Shown one piece after another: positions 47,469 to 57,084 of a stretch of 64,000 nucleotides of DNA (within the stretch, counting starts at the first letter, position 1; each line of letters begins with the position of its first letter). The notes beneath the pieces were generated by a model. The model had not been told where the DNA came from. It was given only the letters and a program-made list of their open reading frames with translations, and ran no database searches. This DNA comes from an uncultured Lactobacillaceae bacterium (GTDB lineage: Bacteria; Bacillota; Bacilli; Lactobacillales; Lactobacillaceae). The stretch lies in the NCBI GenBank assembly GCA_945285405.1, contig CALYQJ010000008.1:1-64000 (forward strand), read 5' to 3'. The position numbers and the translations under genes were made by a program.

Positions 47469-48568
47469 GAATAATATTTGCTGGAGGAGGAACTGGAGGA
47501 CATATTTACCCAGCTCTTTCTGTTATTAAGAAGTTAAGAGAGAAAGATCCGAAAGTTGCAATTTTATTTATTGGAAGTGATCGCGGATTAGAAAAACGTT
47601 TGATGAAAGAATCTAAAATAGATTTTATACCGATTAAAGTTCAGGGATTACGACGTTCGTTTTCTTGGCGTAATTTTCAAGCTATAGGTAAGTTTTTGAA
47701 AACAATTCCTGAAGCTAAAAGAATAATTAAGAAATTTAAACCCGACGTAGTTGTTGGGACAGGAGGCTATGTTTCAGCACCTATTCTTTATGAAGCTTCA
47801 CGTCTTACAATCAAAACTTTAATTTTTGAACCTAATTCTTATCCCGGATTAGCAAATCGCATACTAGCTAAAAAAGTTGATTGCGTAGCAATTTCTGATC
47901 AAAACTCTGCTCAATTCTTTCCTAGTAAAAAAATTGTATTTACTGGGAATCCTAGATCCCAGGAAGTTTATGAATCTTCTTTAAATTCTGCTGAAATTAG
48001 TAAAGACAATATTAAATTACCTCAAGTTTTGATTTTTGGTGGATCTTTAGGGGCTTTAAAAATTAATGAAGCAACAGAACAAATGATTCAGTCTTATCAA
48101 ATTAAAAATTTTAATTTGATTTTTGCAACAGGCCGCCGCTATTATGATGCAAAAAAGAACTTTTTTGAAAAACTTCAAAAAAAAGATAATGTTACAATTA
48201 AACCTTATATTGATAACATGTTGGATTTATTGCCACAAATTTCTTTGATGATTTGTCGATCTGGAGCTACAACTATAGCAGAATTGACCGCTTTAGGAGT
48301 TCCAGCAATCTTAATTCCAAGTCCTAATGTAACTCATGATCATCAAACTTATAATGCAAATACTTTAAGTAATCTTAATGCGGCTATTTTATTACCTGAA
48401 GATCAGTTGTCTGCAAGTGAATTATATAAATTAATTAATGAATTAATCTCTGATTCAAAAAAATTGTCCCTGATGAAGAAAAATGCTTTTAAATTAGGAC
48501 AAAGACATGCGACCGATCGGTTTATTGACGTTTTAAAGAAGCTAATTAATGAAGACAGTAGAAAATAA
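47465..48568 (+). CDS. murG: UDP-GlcNAc transferase MurG
   Basis: Peripheral membrane GT28 enzyme converting lipid I to lipid II. 367 residues. G-loops FAGGGTGGHIYPALSV (N-terminus) and GGSLGALKINEA, acceptor GTGGYVSAP and ICRSGATTIAELTALGVPAILIPSP are all present. Overlaps murD and divIB. Confidence 0.97.
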   Translation: MRIIFAGGGTGGHIYPALSVIKKLREKDPKVAILFIGSDRGLEKRLMKESKIDFIPIKVQGLRRSFSWRNFQAIGKFLKTIPEAKRIIKKFKPDVVVGTGGYVSAPILYEASRLTIKTLIFEPNSYPGLANRILAKKVDCVAISDQNSAQFFPSKKIVFTGNPRSQEVYESSLNSAEISKDNIKLPQVLIFGGSLGALKINEATEQMIQSYQIKNFNLIFATGRRYYDAKKNFFEKLQKKDNVTIKPYIDNMLDLLPQISLMICRSGATTIAELTALGVPAILIPSPNVTHDHQTYNANTLSNLNAAILLPEDQLSASELYKLINELISDSKKLSLMKKNAFKLGQRHATDRFIDVLKKLINEDSRK

Positions 48569-49274
48569 TTTTTATTTTAAAAAAATAAGTTATAGCTATA
48601 TTTTTAAAACTGCAATCGTGGTATTATTAAATATCATAGGGATTATTGGATGTGTTTATTTTTTGTTGAATTTGAATTTGATTAGAGTAGTTAATGTAAA
48701 TGGTAATAATGAAATTCCTGCTCAAGAAATTATTGATGCATCAAAATTAAAAGTTAACCAAAACGTTTTTCAAATATTTTTTAATCAAAAAAAAATTAAA
48801 AGACAAATAAAAAAAAACATTCCTCAAATTAATCAAATAAGTTTAGAATTGCATGATTTTAATTCGGTGAAAATAACAGTAACTGAATTTCAAATTATTG
48901 GTTATATTCAAAAAAATAAATATTATCGATCAGTTTTTACAAATGGAAATGTTGATCATCTATTGAAAAAGAAAATTTATCAAAATCGTCCGATTTTTGA
49001 TAATTTTAAAACAAAGGAGGAAATTCAACGAATTGCCATTGTTTTTCAGAAAATTCCAGCTTCGGTAAAAAATAATATTTCTGAAATTAAGTTAACACAT
49101 TCAACTATTAATCCGAATCAAATTACTTTAAATATGAATGATGGAAACAAAGTAATTGGGGATTTGACAACAATTAGTAAGAAAATTGTCGATTATTCTT
49201 TTTTAACAAGAAATCGTAAAGAAAAATTACTAATTGATTTAGAAGTTGGAACTTTTGTTAGAAAATTAGAATGA
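48549..49274 (+). CDS. divIB: Cell division protein DivIB/FtsQ
   Basis: Septal bitopic protein. 241 residues: short basic cytoplasmic head, TM (about 20-44), POTRA domain (IRVVNVNGNNEIPAQEIIDAS) and beta domain. Shorter than many lactobacillus DivIB (about 280), with a reduced cytoplasmic and C-terminal part. Starts within the end of murG. An inverted repeat follows its stop. Confidence 0.92.
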   Translation: MKTVENNFYFKKISYSYIFKTAIVVLLNIIGIIGCVYFLLNLNLIRVVNVNGNNEIPAQEIIDASKLKVNQNVFQIFFNQKKIKRQIKKNIPQINQISLELHDFNSVKITVTEFQIIGYIQKNKYYRSVFTNGNVDHLLKKKIYQNRPIFDNFKTKEEIQRIAIVFQKIPASVKNNISEIKLTHSTINPNQITLNMNDGNKVIGDLTTISKKIVDYSFLTRNRKEKLLIDLEVGTFVRKLE

Positions 49275-49277
49275 ATT

Positions 49278-49305
49278 GAAAAAGCTTTCGTTTCCATGCT
49301 TTTTC
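49278..49305 (+). repeat. Inverted repeat between divIB and ftsA
   Basis: GAAAAAGC (49278-49285) and GCTTTTTC (49298-49305), 12-base loop, no T run after it. It lies just before the ftsA extended -10 and covers where a -35 would be. It may be a weak terminator or an operator. Confidence 0.6.
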
Positions 49306-49308
49306 ATA

Positions 49309-49317
49309 TGTTAGAAT
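49309..49317 (+). promoter_or_regulatory. Extended -10 promoter of ftsAZ
   Basis: TGT TAGAAT (-10 at 49312-49317). No good -35; the inverted repeat sits there instead. Start near 49324, 26 bases before the ftsA TTG. Confidence 0.6.
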
Positions 49318-49349
49318 GAGTTTAGAATAATCCGTAGGAGGCCGGGTAT

Positions 49350-50678
49350 TTGAATAATGAGTCTCAAGTATTTGTTGGGATCGATATAGGAACTTCCTTT
49401 ATAAAAATCATCGCAATTCAAGCTGCAAATAATAGTATGAATGTAGTTGGGGTTGGGGTGGCTGAATCTAAAGGAGTTAATAAAGGCATGATTGTTGATA
49501 TTGATCAAACTATTGCTGATATTAAAGCTGCCCAAGCTGATTTGAATAAAAAAAGTCAGATTCCTATGGATCAAGTAACTGTAGGCATTCCTACAGGACA
49601 TTTAACAATTGAAGAATTAAAAGGATCAATTAAACTTGGAGATAATCCTCGAGAGATCACGGAAGAAGATTTACGTAATTTAGTAACTCAGATTTTAGGT
49701 AAACATCAAGTATTGGATCGTGATTTTGTTGGATTTTCAAGTGAGGAATTTATTGTAGATAATTTTGATGGAATTCATGATCCATTTGGAATGATGGGGA
49801 TGTCATTGAGCATTAAATGTTTGGCTTACTCAATTCCTAAAACGATTTTTCAAAATATTATTAAAGCTATAAAAGGTGCTGGATTTACTGTAAGGAATGT
49901 TGTATTAAATCCTGTGGCAATAGCTGCTGTTGCATTGAGTGGTGCTCAAAGAGAAATGGGAACAGTTCTTATCGATGCTGGTAGTGGAGAAACAAGTGTA
50001 AATGTATTTCAAAATGGTTGTTTGCAAATTAGTGACACAATTTTTGAAGGTGGAAAGAATGTAACTTCTGATATTTCAAAGGTTTTGCAAATAAGTAACC
50101 AAGATGCTGAAACTGTTAAAATAGATTATGGAAGTTTAAGGTCACAAAATATTCCAGCTGGAGAATCTTTTGTTATTAAGTCTTTAGATAGAGTTAAAGA
50201 AATTGAAATTAGTGATCAATATTTATCTGAAATCATTGGAGCACGTTTTGAACAAATTTTTGATAAAGTTAAACAAATTTTAGTTTCATCTAGTGCGTTT
50301 AATTTGCCAGGGGGTATAATTATTACTGGTGGAAATTCAGCACTCCCTGGTACTAAAGATCAGGTTAGTAAATTATTAGAAAAGCAAGTTACAATTTATG
50401 TTCCTGATCAAATTGGAGTCAGAAATCAAATTTATACTGTAGTTTATGGATTAATAATTCATACACTTCACATTTCTAAAGTTCAAAAGACGCTAGAAGA
50501 AACATTAAATTTTAATTTTCATGAAACCACTCCTTCTGGAAAGCAGACAGAACAAGCAATTGAGTCAGAAGAGGATTTAACTTCGGAAGCTGAAAAAAAA
50601 GTTAAAAGTAAAAAAAATAAAAAAAATAATGGTATTATGTCTTCATTAAAAAAATGGATATATAATTTATTTGAATAA
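49350..50678 (+). CDS. ftsA: Cell division protein FtsA
   Basis: Actin-like membrane tether of the Z ring. 442 residues. FVGIDIGTSFIKIIAIQ (phosphate 1), VLIDAGSGETSVNVF and GGIIITGGNSALPG are intact, and the C-terminal amphipathic membrane helix reads SLKKWIYNLFE after a lysine/asparagine-rich linker. Start TTG, 8 bases after TAGGAGG. Confidence 0.97.
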   Translation: MNNESQVFVGIDIGTSFIKIIAIQAANNSMNVVGVGVAESKGVNKGMIVDIDQTIADIKAAQADLNKKSQIPMDQVTVGIPTGHLTIEELKGSIKLGDNPREITEEDLRNLVTQILGKHQVLDRDFVGFSSEEFIVDNFDGIHDPFGMMGMSLSIKCLAYSIPKTIFQNIIKAIKGAGFTVRNVVLNPVAIAAVALSGAQREMGTVLIDAGSGETSVNVFQNGCLQISDTIFEGGKNVTSDISKVLQISNQDAETVKIDYGSLRSQNIPAGESFVIKSLDRVKEIEISDQYLSEIIGARFEQIFDKVKQILVSSSAFNLPGGIIITGGNSALPGTKDQVSKLLEKQVTIYVPDQIGVRNQIYTVVYGLIIHTLHISKVQKTLEETLNFNFHETTPSGKQTEQAIESEEDLTSEAEKKVKSKKNKKNNGIMSSLKKWIYNLFE

Positions 50679-50690
50679 TTTGGAGGAATC

Positions 50691-51899
50691 ATGGATAATC
50701 AGCAGGAAGTAACCGAAAAGCAAGATGGTGCTAAAATTAAAGTAATCGGAGTCGGTGGTGCCGGAGGTAATGCGGTTAATCGAATGGTAGAAGAAAACGT
50801 TAAAGGTGTAGAGTTTTTTGTTGCTAATACTGATCGTCAGGCTTTAGCTTCTTCCAAAGTTAATCAACATATTCAATTAGGACCAAAATTAACTAATGGA
50901 TTGGGTGCTGGTTCAGATCCCGAAGTTGGTCAAAAAGCTGCTCTTGAAAGTGAAGAAGAAATTAGAAATGCTTTACAAGGTGCAGATATGATTTTTGTTA
51001 CTGCTGGAATGGGTGGTGGTACTGGAACAGGTGCCGCTCCAGTAATTTCTAAAATTGCTAAAGACTTAGGGGCTCTTACGGTTGGAGTAGTTACACGTCC
51101 ATTTAAATTTGAAGGAACTAAGCGCTCACAGTTTGCAATGACTGGGATAGCTGCAATGAAATCAAATGTTGATACTCTAGTTGTAATTTCAAATGATAAT
51201 CTTTTATCTTTAGTGGATAAAAAAACTGGATTAAAAGAAGCTTTTTCAGTTGCTGATGATGTTTTACGTCAAGGTGTTGAGGGTATTACTGATACAATTA
51301 CTGAAACTGGCTTGGTTAATCTTGATCTAAATGACGTACGGACCGTAATGGAAAATCAAGGTACTGCAGTAATTGGTATAGGTACAGGCAGTGGTGATAA
51401 TGCAATTGATGAAGCTACTGAGGCTGCAGTAGCTTCACCTCTTTTAGAAAGTGATATTACTGGAGCTAAACAAGTTTTACTAAATATAGTTGGTGGCAGT
51501 AATTTGACTATCTTTGATATTCAAGCTGCTGCTGATACCGTTGCTCAACGTGCTTCTAATGATGTCAACGTAATTTTTGGAGCATCTATTGATGAAAATT
51601 TTGATGATAAAATTAAGGTTACATTGATTGCTACAGGTATTGATTCATCAGGAAGTCCCAAAACGAATGTTTCAAGTAAAAAAGTTGAATCTAATGATGA
51701 TAATAAAGTGGTTGATTGGCGTGATAATCAAGTACTTTCAAATGATACTCAAAAACAAGATAAAAGTAGTGATTCACAAAAGAGTTCTTTTATGAATTCC
51801 AATTTTGAAGTATTTAATGGTAATCATGATCATTCTGGTGAAAATCATGAAGATGTTGATGATGATGATGTGCCACCATTTTTAAGAAGAAACAAATAA
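50691..51899 (+). CDS. ftsZ: Cell division protein FtsZ
   Basis: Tubulin-like GTPase forming the division ring. 402 residues: GGAGGNAVN near 22, GTP loop GGGTGTGAA (108-116), T7-like [11 protein letters not shown], disordered linker rich in S, N, D, and the C-terminal peptide DDVPPFLRR that binds FtsA, SepF and EzrA. TTTGGAGGAAT lies before the ATG. Confidence 0.99.
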   Translation: MDNQQEVTEKQDGAKIKVIGVGGAGGNAVNRMVEENVKGVEFFVANTDRQALASSKVNQHIQLGPKLTNGLGAGSDPEVGQKAALESEEEIRNALQGADMIFVTAGMGGGTGTGAAPVISKIAKDLGALTVGVVTRPFKFEGTKRSQFAMTGIAAMKSNVDTLVVISNDNLLSLVDKKTGLKEAFSVADDVLRQGVEGITDTITETGLVNLDLNDVRTVMENQGTAVIGIGTGSGDNAIDEATEAAVASPLLESDITGAKQVLLNIVGGSNLTIFDIQAAADTVAQRASNDVNVIFGASIDENFDDKIKVTLIATGIDSSGSPKTNVSSKKVESNDDNKVVDWRDNQVLSNDTQKQDKSSDSQKSSFMNSNFEVFNGNHDHSGENHEDVDDDDVPPFLRRNK

Positions 51900-51920
51900 G
51901 TAATAACTTGAGGAACAATT

Positions 51921-52334
51921 ATGGCGTTTAATAAAAGCATCCTAAAAAATATTTTTGGTTCTGATGAAGATGAATATGAAGAAGAGCAAGCTGATAATTA
52001 CCAAGAAGATGAATCAGAAAATAAAGTAATTCCAATGAGCAAACAAAAGGGATCAAAAAAGTCGGATATGGATCAAAGTAAAATTATAGTAGTTGAGCCT
52101 CGTATTTATAGTGACGCTACTGAAATCGTTAATAAATTAAAGAATGATTTTGCAGTAGTTGTGAATTTTGAACGAATTGAAGCTGAACAGGCTAAACGAA
52201 TTATTGATTTCTTGAGTGGTGCTACGTGTGCGATGAACGGAACTACCCAAAAAGTTAGTCCGCAAATTTACTTATGTACGCCTAATAATTTTGATGTTGA
52301 AGCAAATTTAAATGATAGTGAGTCAAATATTTGA
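51921..52334 (+). CDS. sepF: Cell division protein SepF
   Basis: FtsZ-binding, membrane-bending protein. 137 residues: short N-terminal membrane-binding helix, acidic linker (DEDEYEEEQ), then the SepF core with VVEPRIYSDATEIVNKL and AKRIIDFLSGATCAMNGTTQKVSPQIYLCTP split over about 51-128. Overlaps yggT by 4 bases. Confidence 0.96.
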   Translation: MAFNKSILKNIFGSDEDEYEEEQADNYQEDESENKVIPMSKQKGSKKSDMDQSKIIVVEPRIYSDATEIVNKLKNDFAVVVNFERIEAEQAKRIIDFLSGATCAMNGTTQKVSPQIYLCTPNNFDVEANLNDSESNI

Positions 52335-52606
52335 TAAATCAAACTTTGCAAGTAATTTATTTGGTCGGTGATCGATTAATTTACATTTATATGTTGTTAA
52401 TTGTAGTTACTGCTTTTTTATCTTGGATTCCCCCTCTCTACAATTCTCGGTTTGGGGAAATTTTACGACGTATTACTGAACCTTTTGAAAATATTATAAG
52501 TCGTTTTATTCCTCCAATCTTTGGAATTGATTTTTCTCCAATCATTGTTTTATTACTTTGTGAGGTATTTAGAGTAATTTTTAGATTTATTATATTGGGA
52601 ATTTAA
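52331..52606 (+). CDS. YggT family membrane protein
   Basis: 91 residues, two TM segments with the family pattern AFLSWIPP and RITEPFENIISRFIPP, second helix IDFSPIIVLLL. Function unknown; linked to division genes in Gram-positives. Start TTG overlapping the sepF stop (TTGA). Confidence 0.93.
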   Translation: MINQTLQVIYLVGDRLIYIYMLLIVVTAFLSWIPPLYNSRFGEILRRITEPFENIISRFIPPIFGIDFSPIIVLLLCEVFRVIFRFIILGI

Positions 52607-52610
52607 TTTA

Positions 52611-53357
52611 TTGACCACTGAATCAAATATAAAAATAAATCAGATAAAAAATGCTGTTCAGAGGGTTTGTTCAAAAAAACAAATTTATGTCAGCAATTTT
52701 TTGAATCCTTTTGAACAGCAGTTATGGTCAAATGAACATCAAAAAGTGGATTTATCTTTTTATGGTGGATATCCACAAGCTGAAAGAAAAGTTGTTTTGG
52801 TAAAACCCTTAAATGATAAAGATGTATTATCGATGGAAGATTACAAGTTGGGATGGATTGCTGCATCTATTAATGGATTTAATTCTTTAACCCATCGCCA
52901 AGTTTTAGGTACCTTAATGCATAATGGTTTAAAGAGGCAAGTTATAGGTGATATTTTATTAACTGATAATTTAGTTCAAATTGCTGTCAAAAAGTCGATT
53001 GTTAAATTTTTTCTGAGTCAATCATTTAAAATTAGGCAAAATATTCTTAGTTTTAAACTAATTAATTCTAGACAACTGATTATACCTAAATCCACTGAAT
53101 CACTTAAAAATATTGTAGTTGCTTCTTTAAGATTAGATGCGTTTTTGGCAAAAGCAATTAATTTATCGCGTAGAAGAGTACAACAATTAATTGTTCAAAA
53201 TAAAGTTTTTGTTAACTTCAAGTTAGTTAATAAATCTACATATCTTTTAACAGAAAATGATTTAATAACAGTACGAGGATTTGCTAAAATTAAAATGAAA
53301 AAAATTTTTGGTCGATCGAAAAAAGGTAAAATATTGATCGCTTATCAAAAAGTATAG
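52611..53357 (+). CDS. S4-domain RNA-binding protein YlmH
   Basis: 248 residues; N-terminal YlmH domain with DVLSMEDYKLGWIAASINGFNSLTHRQVLGTLMHNGLKRQVIGDI (split over 80-125) and C-terminal S4 domain RLDAFLAKAINLSRRRVQQLIVQNKVFVN. Recent work on Bacillus ties YlmH to rescue of stalled 50S subunits with RqcH; here inferred from homology. Start TTG four bases after yggT. Confidence 0.92.
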   Translation: MTTESNIKINQIKNAVQRVCSKKQIYVSNFLNPFEQQLWSNEHQKVDLSFYGGYPQAERKVVLVKPLNDKDVLSMEDYKLGWIAASINGFNSLTHRQVLGTLMHNGLKRQVIGDILLTDNLVQIAVKKSIVKFFLSQSFKIRQNILSFKLINSRQLIIPKSTESLKNIVVASLRLDAFLAKAINLSRRRVQQLIVQNKVFVNFKLVNKSTYLLTENDLITVRGFAKIKMKKIFGRSKKGKILIAYQKV

Positions 53358-53372
53358 CCTGGAGGTTATGAA

Positions 53373-54344
53373 ATGGCACTTACACCTGAAGATATTGCAA
53401 ATAAAGATTTTAGTCGAAGTCTAAGAGGATTTAATGAAAATGAGGTAAATGATTTTTTAGATGAGATTAATGATAATTATGCACGAACTTTAGATGATAA
53501 CGCCGCCTTGAAAAATCAATTAGCGGCTGCTCAAGAAAAAGTAAAATATTTTTCTGGCTTGCAAGATGCATTGAATAAATCAATCTTAATTGCTCAACAA
53601 ACTGCGGATCAAGTTAAAAAAGATGCTGAAAAAGAACGAGATCGGATTATTTATGATGCTGAGAATGATTCTAAAAAAATTCTTAAAGCAGCAACTGATA
53701 AAGCTAATCAAATTCAAGATGAAGCTATAGGTCGAAAACATGAGTTATTACAAAAAGGTCAAGCAATTGAAGATGGATTAAAGAAGTTTCACCAACAATT
53801 AATAAAAACTCTTCAGGGACAGTTGAATGCGGCTAATGATCAAGACTGGATAGACTTGTTAGAATCTCATTTCTCAAATGATTTAGCAAGCTTTAAACAT
53901 TATAAATCTTCAGATGCTTATGATGATGTAACTAAATCTTTATTGCAAGAAAACCCTGATTTAAAATTAGACGTAAATCAAGGAAATTTAGCTGATTCAT
54001 CGACCGATAATTCTGATTCAATACGTTCAATGAATAATTTTAGTGAACAATCTCAAATTAATTCTACATCTTCAGTTGCAGAAACTGCTGAAAATAGTAA
54101 TAATTCAAATGATTATCAAATGAACAACAAAAATGAATCAGTTGAATCACAAGTAAATCATAATGTTAAAAACTTTTCTGATACATCGGAAATGCAATCT
54201 GGCGATCCAGGATTTATGGTTAATTCTGAAAACTCTAATTTTGTGTCACCAAATTCTCAAAATAATTCTGTTACAAGTAATTCAACTTCAACTGAACAAC
54301 CTAAAACACCAGAAGAATCAACACAAAGTGAGGGACTAAATTAA
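53373..54344 (+). CDS. divIVA: Cell division/polarity protein DivIVA
   Basis: Negative-curvature binding coiled-coil protein. 323 residues. N-terminal membrane-binding domain ALTPEDIANKDFSRSLRGFNENEVNDFLDEI is typical; coiled coil to about 190; then a disordered tail of about 130 residues rich in Asn, Ser and Gln. The tail is longer than usual for the family. CTGGAGG precedes the ATG. minCD, its classical partners, are not in this window. Confidence 0.95.
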   Translation: MALTPEDIANKDFSRSLRGFNENEVNDFLDEINDNYARTLDDNAALKNQLAAAQEKVKYFSGLQDALNKSILIAQQTADQVKKDAEKERDRIIYDAENDSKKILKAATDKANQIQDEAIGRKHELLQKGQAIEDGLKKFHQQLIKTLQGQLNAANDQDWIDLLESHFSNDLASFKHYKSSDAYDDVTKSLLQENPDLKLDVNQGNLADSSTDNSDSIRSMNNFSEQSQINSTSSVAETAENSNNSNDYQMNNKNESVESQVNHNVKNFSDTSEMQSGDPGFMVNSENSNFVSPNSQNNSVTSNSTSTEQPKTPEESTQSEGLN

Positions 54345-54694
54345 TGAGCCAAGTGGAGCGGCCCAATGCCCTAAAAAATTTGGTTCAAAATATTAAATTA
54401 TTTACATCAAAATCTATTTCCAATAAATTTTTTGTAAAACCTTTAAAAAATGGAAATTATTGGGAAAACGAATTAAACCGTTTAATAAAAAAGCGTAAAT
54501 ATTCTTTGGTACTAAAAAAACTTTTTTCTTGGCGTTCTCAAATGTCAACTACTGAATTTGTTGCTTTGGGTAAAAAGACTATTAAAATTTTAAAGAATTT
54601 AAAACCTCAAGATTTAGAAAATAGTGGCATAAATAGTGACGAATTGGAACGCTTTTTTAACCGTATATCACTTATTGAACGTGAAAAAATTTAA
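54344..54694 (+). CDS. Unrecognised 116-residue basic protein after divIVA
   Basis: Starts on the divIVA stop (TAATG), so translation is coupled. No membrane segment. The middle is very basic (RLIKKRKYSLVLKKLFSWR, about 46-64) and the end is an acidic helix (LEDxx, DELERFFNRISLIEREK). No family recognised. In relatives divIVA is followed by a T-box and ileS; here this ORF and a terminator stand instead. Codon use matches the neighbours and the ORF is intact, so it is likely real. Confidence 0.65.
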   Translation: MSQVERPNALKNLVQNIKLFTSKSISNKFFVKPLKNGNYWENELNRLIKKRKYSLVLKKLFSWRSQMSTTEFVALGKKTIKILKNLKPQDLENSGINSDELERFFNRISLIEREKI

Positions 54695-54720
54695 GTCAGA
54701 TCAAAGTGATCTGACTTTTT
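54693..54720 (+). terminator. Terminator of the dcw/divIVA run
   Basis: AAGTCAGATCA (54693-54703), loop AAG, TGATCTGACTT (54707-54717), then T. 11-bp perfect stem; its first bases overlap the stop of the 116-residue ORF. Confidence 0.92.
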
Positions 54721-54798
54721 CATTGAGAAATTTTGGTGAATAGAAAAAAATGTATTAAACTAAAAAAAGATTTAATAATTGGAGTTTAAAAATAACTA

Positions 54799-55332
54799 AT
54801 GAACAATCAGCGGCCACATAAGTGGTACTATCCAACTTGGACAACTAAAAAGTTTACTGATTTGGATCCTTCCTCTTTAAAAGCACATAATATAAAAGGA
54901 GTTATTTCTGATCTTGATAATACTTTAATTGCTTGGGATCTTAAGAATTCTGATTTTATGGCTAAACAATGGATAAACACATTAAAAGATGCAAATATAC
55001 CCGTTATCGTCGTTTCAAATAACAATCGTAAACGGGTATCCAAAGCGGTAAAAAATTTAGATATTCCTTTTATCGCTTCGTCTTTAAAGCCATTACCATT
55101 TGGGATTAATCGGGCTTTAAATAAATTAAAACTTTCTCGCAATGAAGTAATATTAGTTGGAGATCAAGTTTTAACTGATCTTTTTGCTGGAGTGACGGCT
55201 CGTATAAAAACTGTTTTAGTTGATCCGTTAGTTGAAACTGACAATTGGAATACAAAAATTAATCGTTTTTTGGAGAAACCTTTTAAAAAAAGAATTAAAA
55301 AAGCAAAGGATATTCAATGGAAAATAAATTAG
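54799..55332 (+). CDS. YqeG family HAD phosphatase
   Basis: 177 residues. HAD motif I ISDLDNTLIAWD (about 36-47), motif II VVSNN, motif III region with VGDQVLTDLFAG. Related to phosphatidylglycerophosphate phosphatases (GEP4-like), which fits a role in phospholipid synthesis, unproven here. GGAG is 14 bases before the ATG, unusually far. Overlaps yqeH by 16 bases. Confidence 0.9.
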   Translation: MNNQRPHKWYYPTWTTKKFTDLDPSSLKAHNIKGVISDLDNTLIAWDLKNSDFMAKQWINTLKDANIPVIVVSNNNRKRVSKAVKNLDIPFIASSLKPLPFGINRALNKLKLSRNEVILVGDQVLTDLFAGVTARIKTVLVDPLVETDNWNTKINRFLEKPFKKRIKKAKDIQWKIN

Positions 55333-56438
55333 GTCATTTCCAGTGCCGTGGTTGTGGTTCACAAATTCAAGAAATTGCACCACAGCAGCCTGGATACTTG
55401 GAACATCGTAATTTAGTTAATTTAATTTCAAAACAGCAGCCAATTTTATGTAAAAGATGTTTTAAATTAATACATTATAAAGAAGTAACTCCATTAACTA
55501 TCCAAGCTAATGATTTTGAAAAAATTATTTCTCGAATCCCATCAGGGGTTACAATTATTGCAGTAACAGATATATTTGATTTATCTCTGGACTTTTTTAA
55601 TTGGCTAAAAAAAATTTCAGATCAAAATAATTTTATTATTGTCATTAATAAAATTGAGGATTTACCTCGTGATTATAAGATATCAGCAATTCAAAATTGG
55701 GTACGTAAGACAGCCAAAGCTAATGAAATTAATTTGCAATATATCGTACCTGTTAGTGCAAAAACTAAATACAACATTGATTTGCTTTATCAAATTTTAG
55801 ATCAGGAAGTTAAACAAAACAGAATTTATTTTGTAGGTAATGCCAATGTTGGAAAATCAAGTTTAATTAATGCATTAATTAAAAGCCAAAATCAGAATAT
55901 TACTGAGCCGGCTATTTCTGCATTACCAGGCACTACTTTAAATCTACTAACATTTCAAAATGGTGATCAAACATGGGTGGATACTCCTGGGTTAGTTTTA
56001 AAAAATCAGTCGCTGTCCTTTCTTAAATTATCAGATTGGAAATTGGTTTTGCCTAATCGCCGCATTCGACCTGTCACATATCAACTTGATCCTGGACAAA
56101 GTATTTTTGTAGGTGGCTTTGGTTGGATTGACTATCTTGATGGACCAAAAGCATCATTTACTTTTTATTTTAATGAGCAGGTACGTTTGCATCGTAAAAA
56201 AACTAATCCTGACAATCAAGAATTTTTTGTTAAACACTTTGGTGAAATCTTAGTTCCGCCTAAAGAAAGAAGTGTTGACCCTTGCAAAATTGATATTGCT
56301 ACTAAAATTGAAAATTTTTCGTATAAAACTGACTTAGTTTTTTCTGGTTTGGGTTGGATTTCAATAACTAAAGGTAAAAAAATTCGCTTAAATTTTAACA
56401 AAGAGTTAACAATTAATCGACGAGATTCTTTGATTTAG
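55317..56438 (+). CDS. yqeH: Ribosome biogenesis GTPase YqeH
   Basis: Circularly permuted GTPase for 30S assembly. 373 residues. N-terminal zinc finger (CRGC at 10-13, CKRC near 43-46), G4 VINKIED, G5 VSAK, then G1 GNANVGKSSLIN and G3 DTPG, in permuted order. YhbY, which usually follows, is absent and nadD comes directly. Confidence 0.96.
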   Translation: MENKLGHFQCRGCGSQIQEIAPQQPGYLEHRNLVNLISKQQPILCKRCFKLIHYKEVTPLTIQANDFEKIISRIPSGVTIIAVTDIFDLSLDFFNWLKKISDQNNFIIVINKIEDLPRDYKISAIQNWVRKTAKANEINLQYIVPVSAKTKYNIDLLYQILDQEVKQNRIYFVGNANVGKSSLINALIKSQNQNITEPAISALPGTTLNLLTFQNGDQTWVDTPGLVLKNQSLSFLKLSDWKLVLPNRRIRPVTYQLDPGQSIFVGGFGWIDYLDGPKASFTFYFNEQVRLHRKKTNPDNQEFFVKHFGEILVPPKERSVDPCKIDIATKIENFSYKTDLVFSGLGWISITKGKKIRLNFNKELTINRRDSLI

Positions 56439-56451
56439 ACGAGGAGAAACA

Positions 56452-57084
56452 ATGAATCAAGTAAAAAAAGAAAATGTTATTTTAACTCTACCTAAAGAAA
56501 AGTTAAAAACTAATCATGAACCACAAGCTGTAGGACTTTTTACTGGTAAGTTTGATCCAATTCATTTGGGCCATTTAGCAATTGCTGAAAATATTTGGGA
56601 ATATTTACATTTAAAAAAAATATATTTTATTCCCGTGACTCATCATGATATCATCGAAAATGATTCTAAGAAAGATTTTCATCGTTTAACAATGATTAAG
56701 GATAGTATTCGTGACAATGACCACTTTGAATTATTATATTCTAAAATGTTGTTTGAAAATCCTAAAAATTTAGAGGATCTTTTTCGAATGCTTCATGAAA
56801 AGAATCCAGAAACAATATATTATTGGATTGCTGGTAATGAGTTTATTAATTCGATTAGTATGGGAACATTTTCAACTAAATTATTAGATTACGTAAGGTT
56901 AATAGGTACTCGTAGATATAATTTTGCCCTACGTTCGAGAGTTCCAATTACTTGGGTTGATGTTCCTGCTATTAATATTTCAAGTTCGGATATTCGTAAA
57001 CGGTTACGAAACAAAATGACTATTCGCTATTTGGTACCTGATCAAGTGTTTCGTTATATTTTAAAGGAAAATCTTTATGCCTGA
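56452..57084 (+). CDS. nadD: Nicotinate-nucleotide adenylyltransferase
   Basis: Converts NaMN and ATP to NaAD in NAD synthesis. 210 residues. Nucleotidyl motif GKFDPIHLGH (32-41) and ISSSDIRKRLR (C-terminal ISSTxIR) are intact. An N-terminal stretch of about 25 residues precedes the fold, common in lactobacilli. GAGGAG before ATG; overlaps yqeK by 8 bases. Confidence 0.96.
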   Translation: MNQVKKENVILTLPKEKLKTNHEPQAVGLFTGKFDPIHLGHLAIAENIWEYLHLKKIYFIPVTHHDIIENDSKKDFHRLTMIKDSIRDNDHFELLYSKMLFENPKNLEDLFRMLHEKNPETIYYWIAGNEFINSISMGTFSTKLLDYVRLIGTRRYNFALRSRVPITWVDVPAINISSSDIRKRLRNKMTIRYLVPDQVFRYILKENLYA

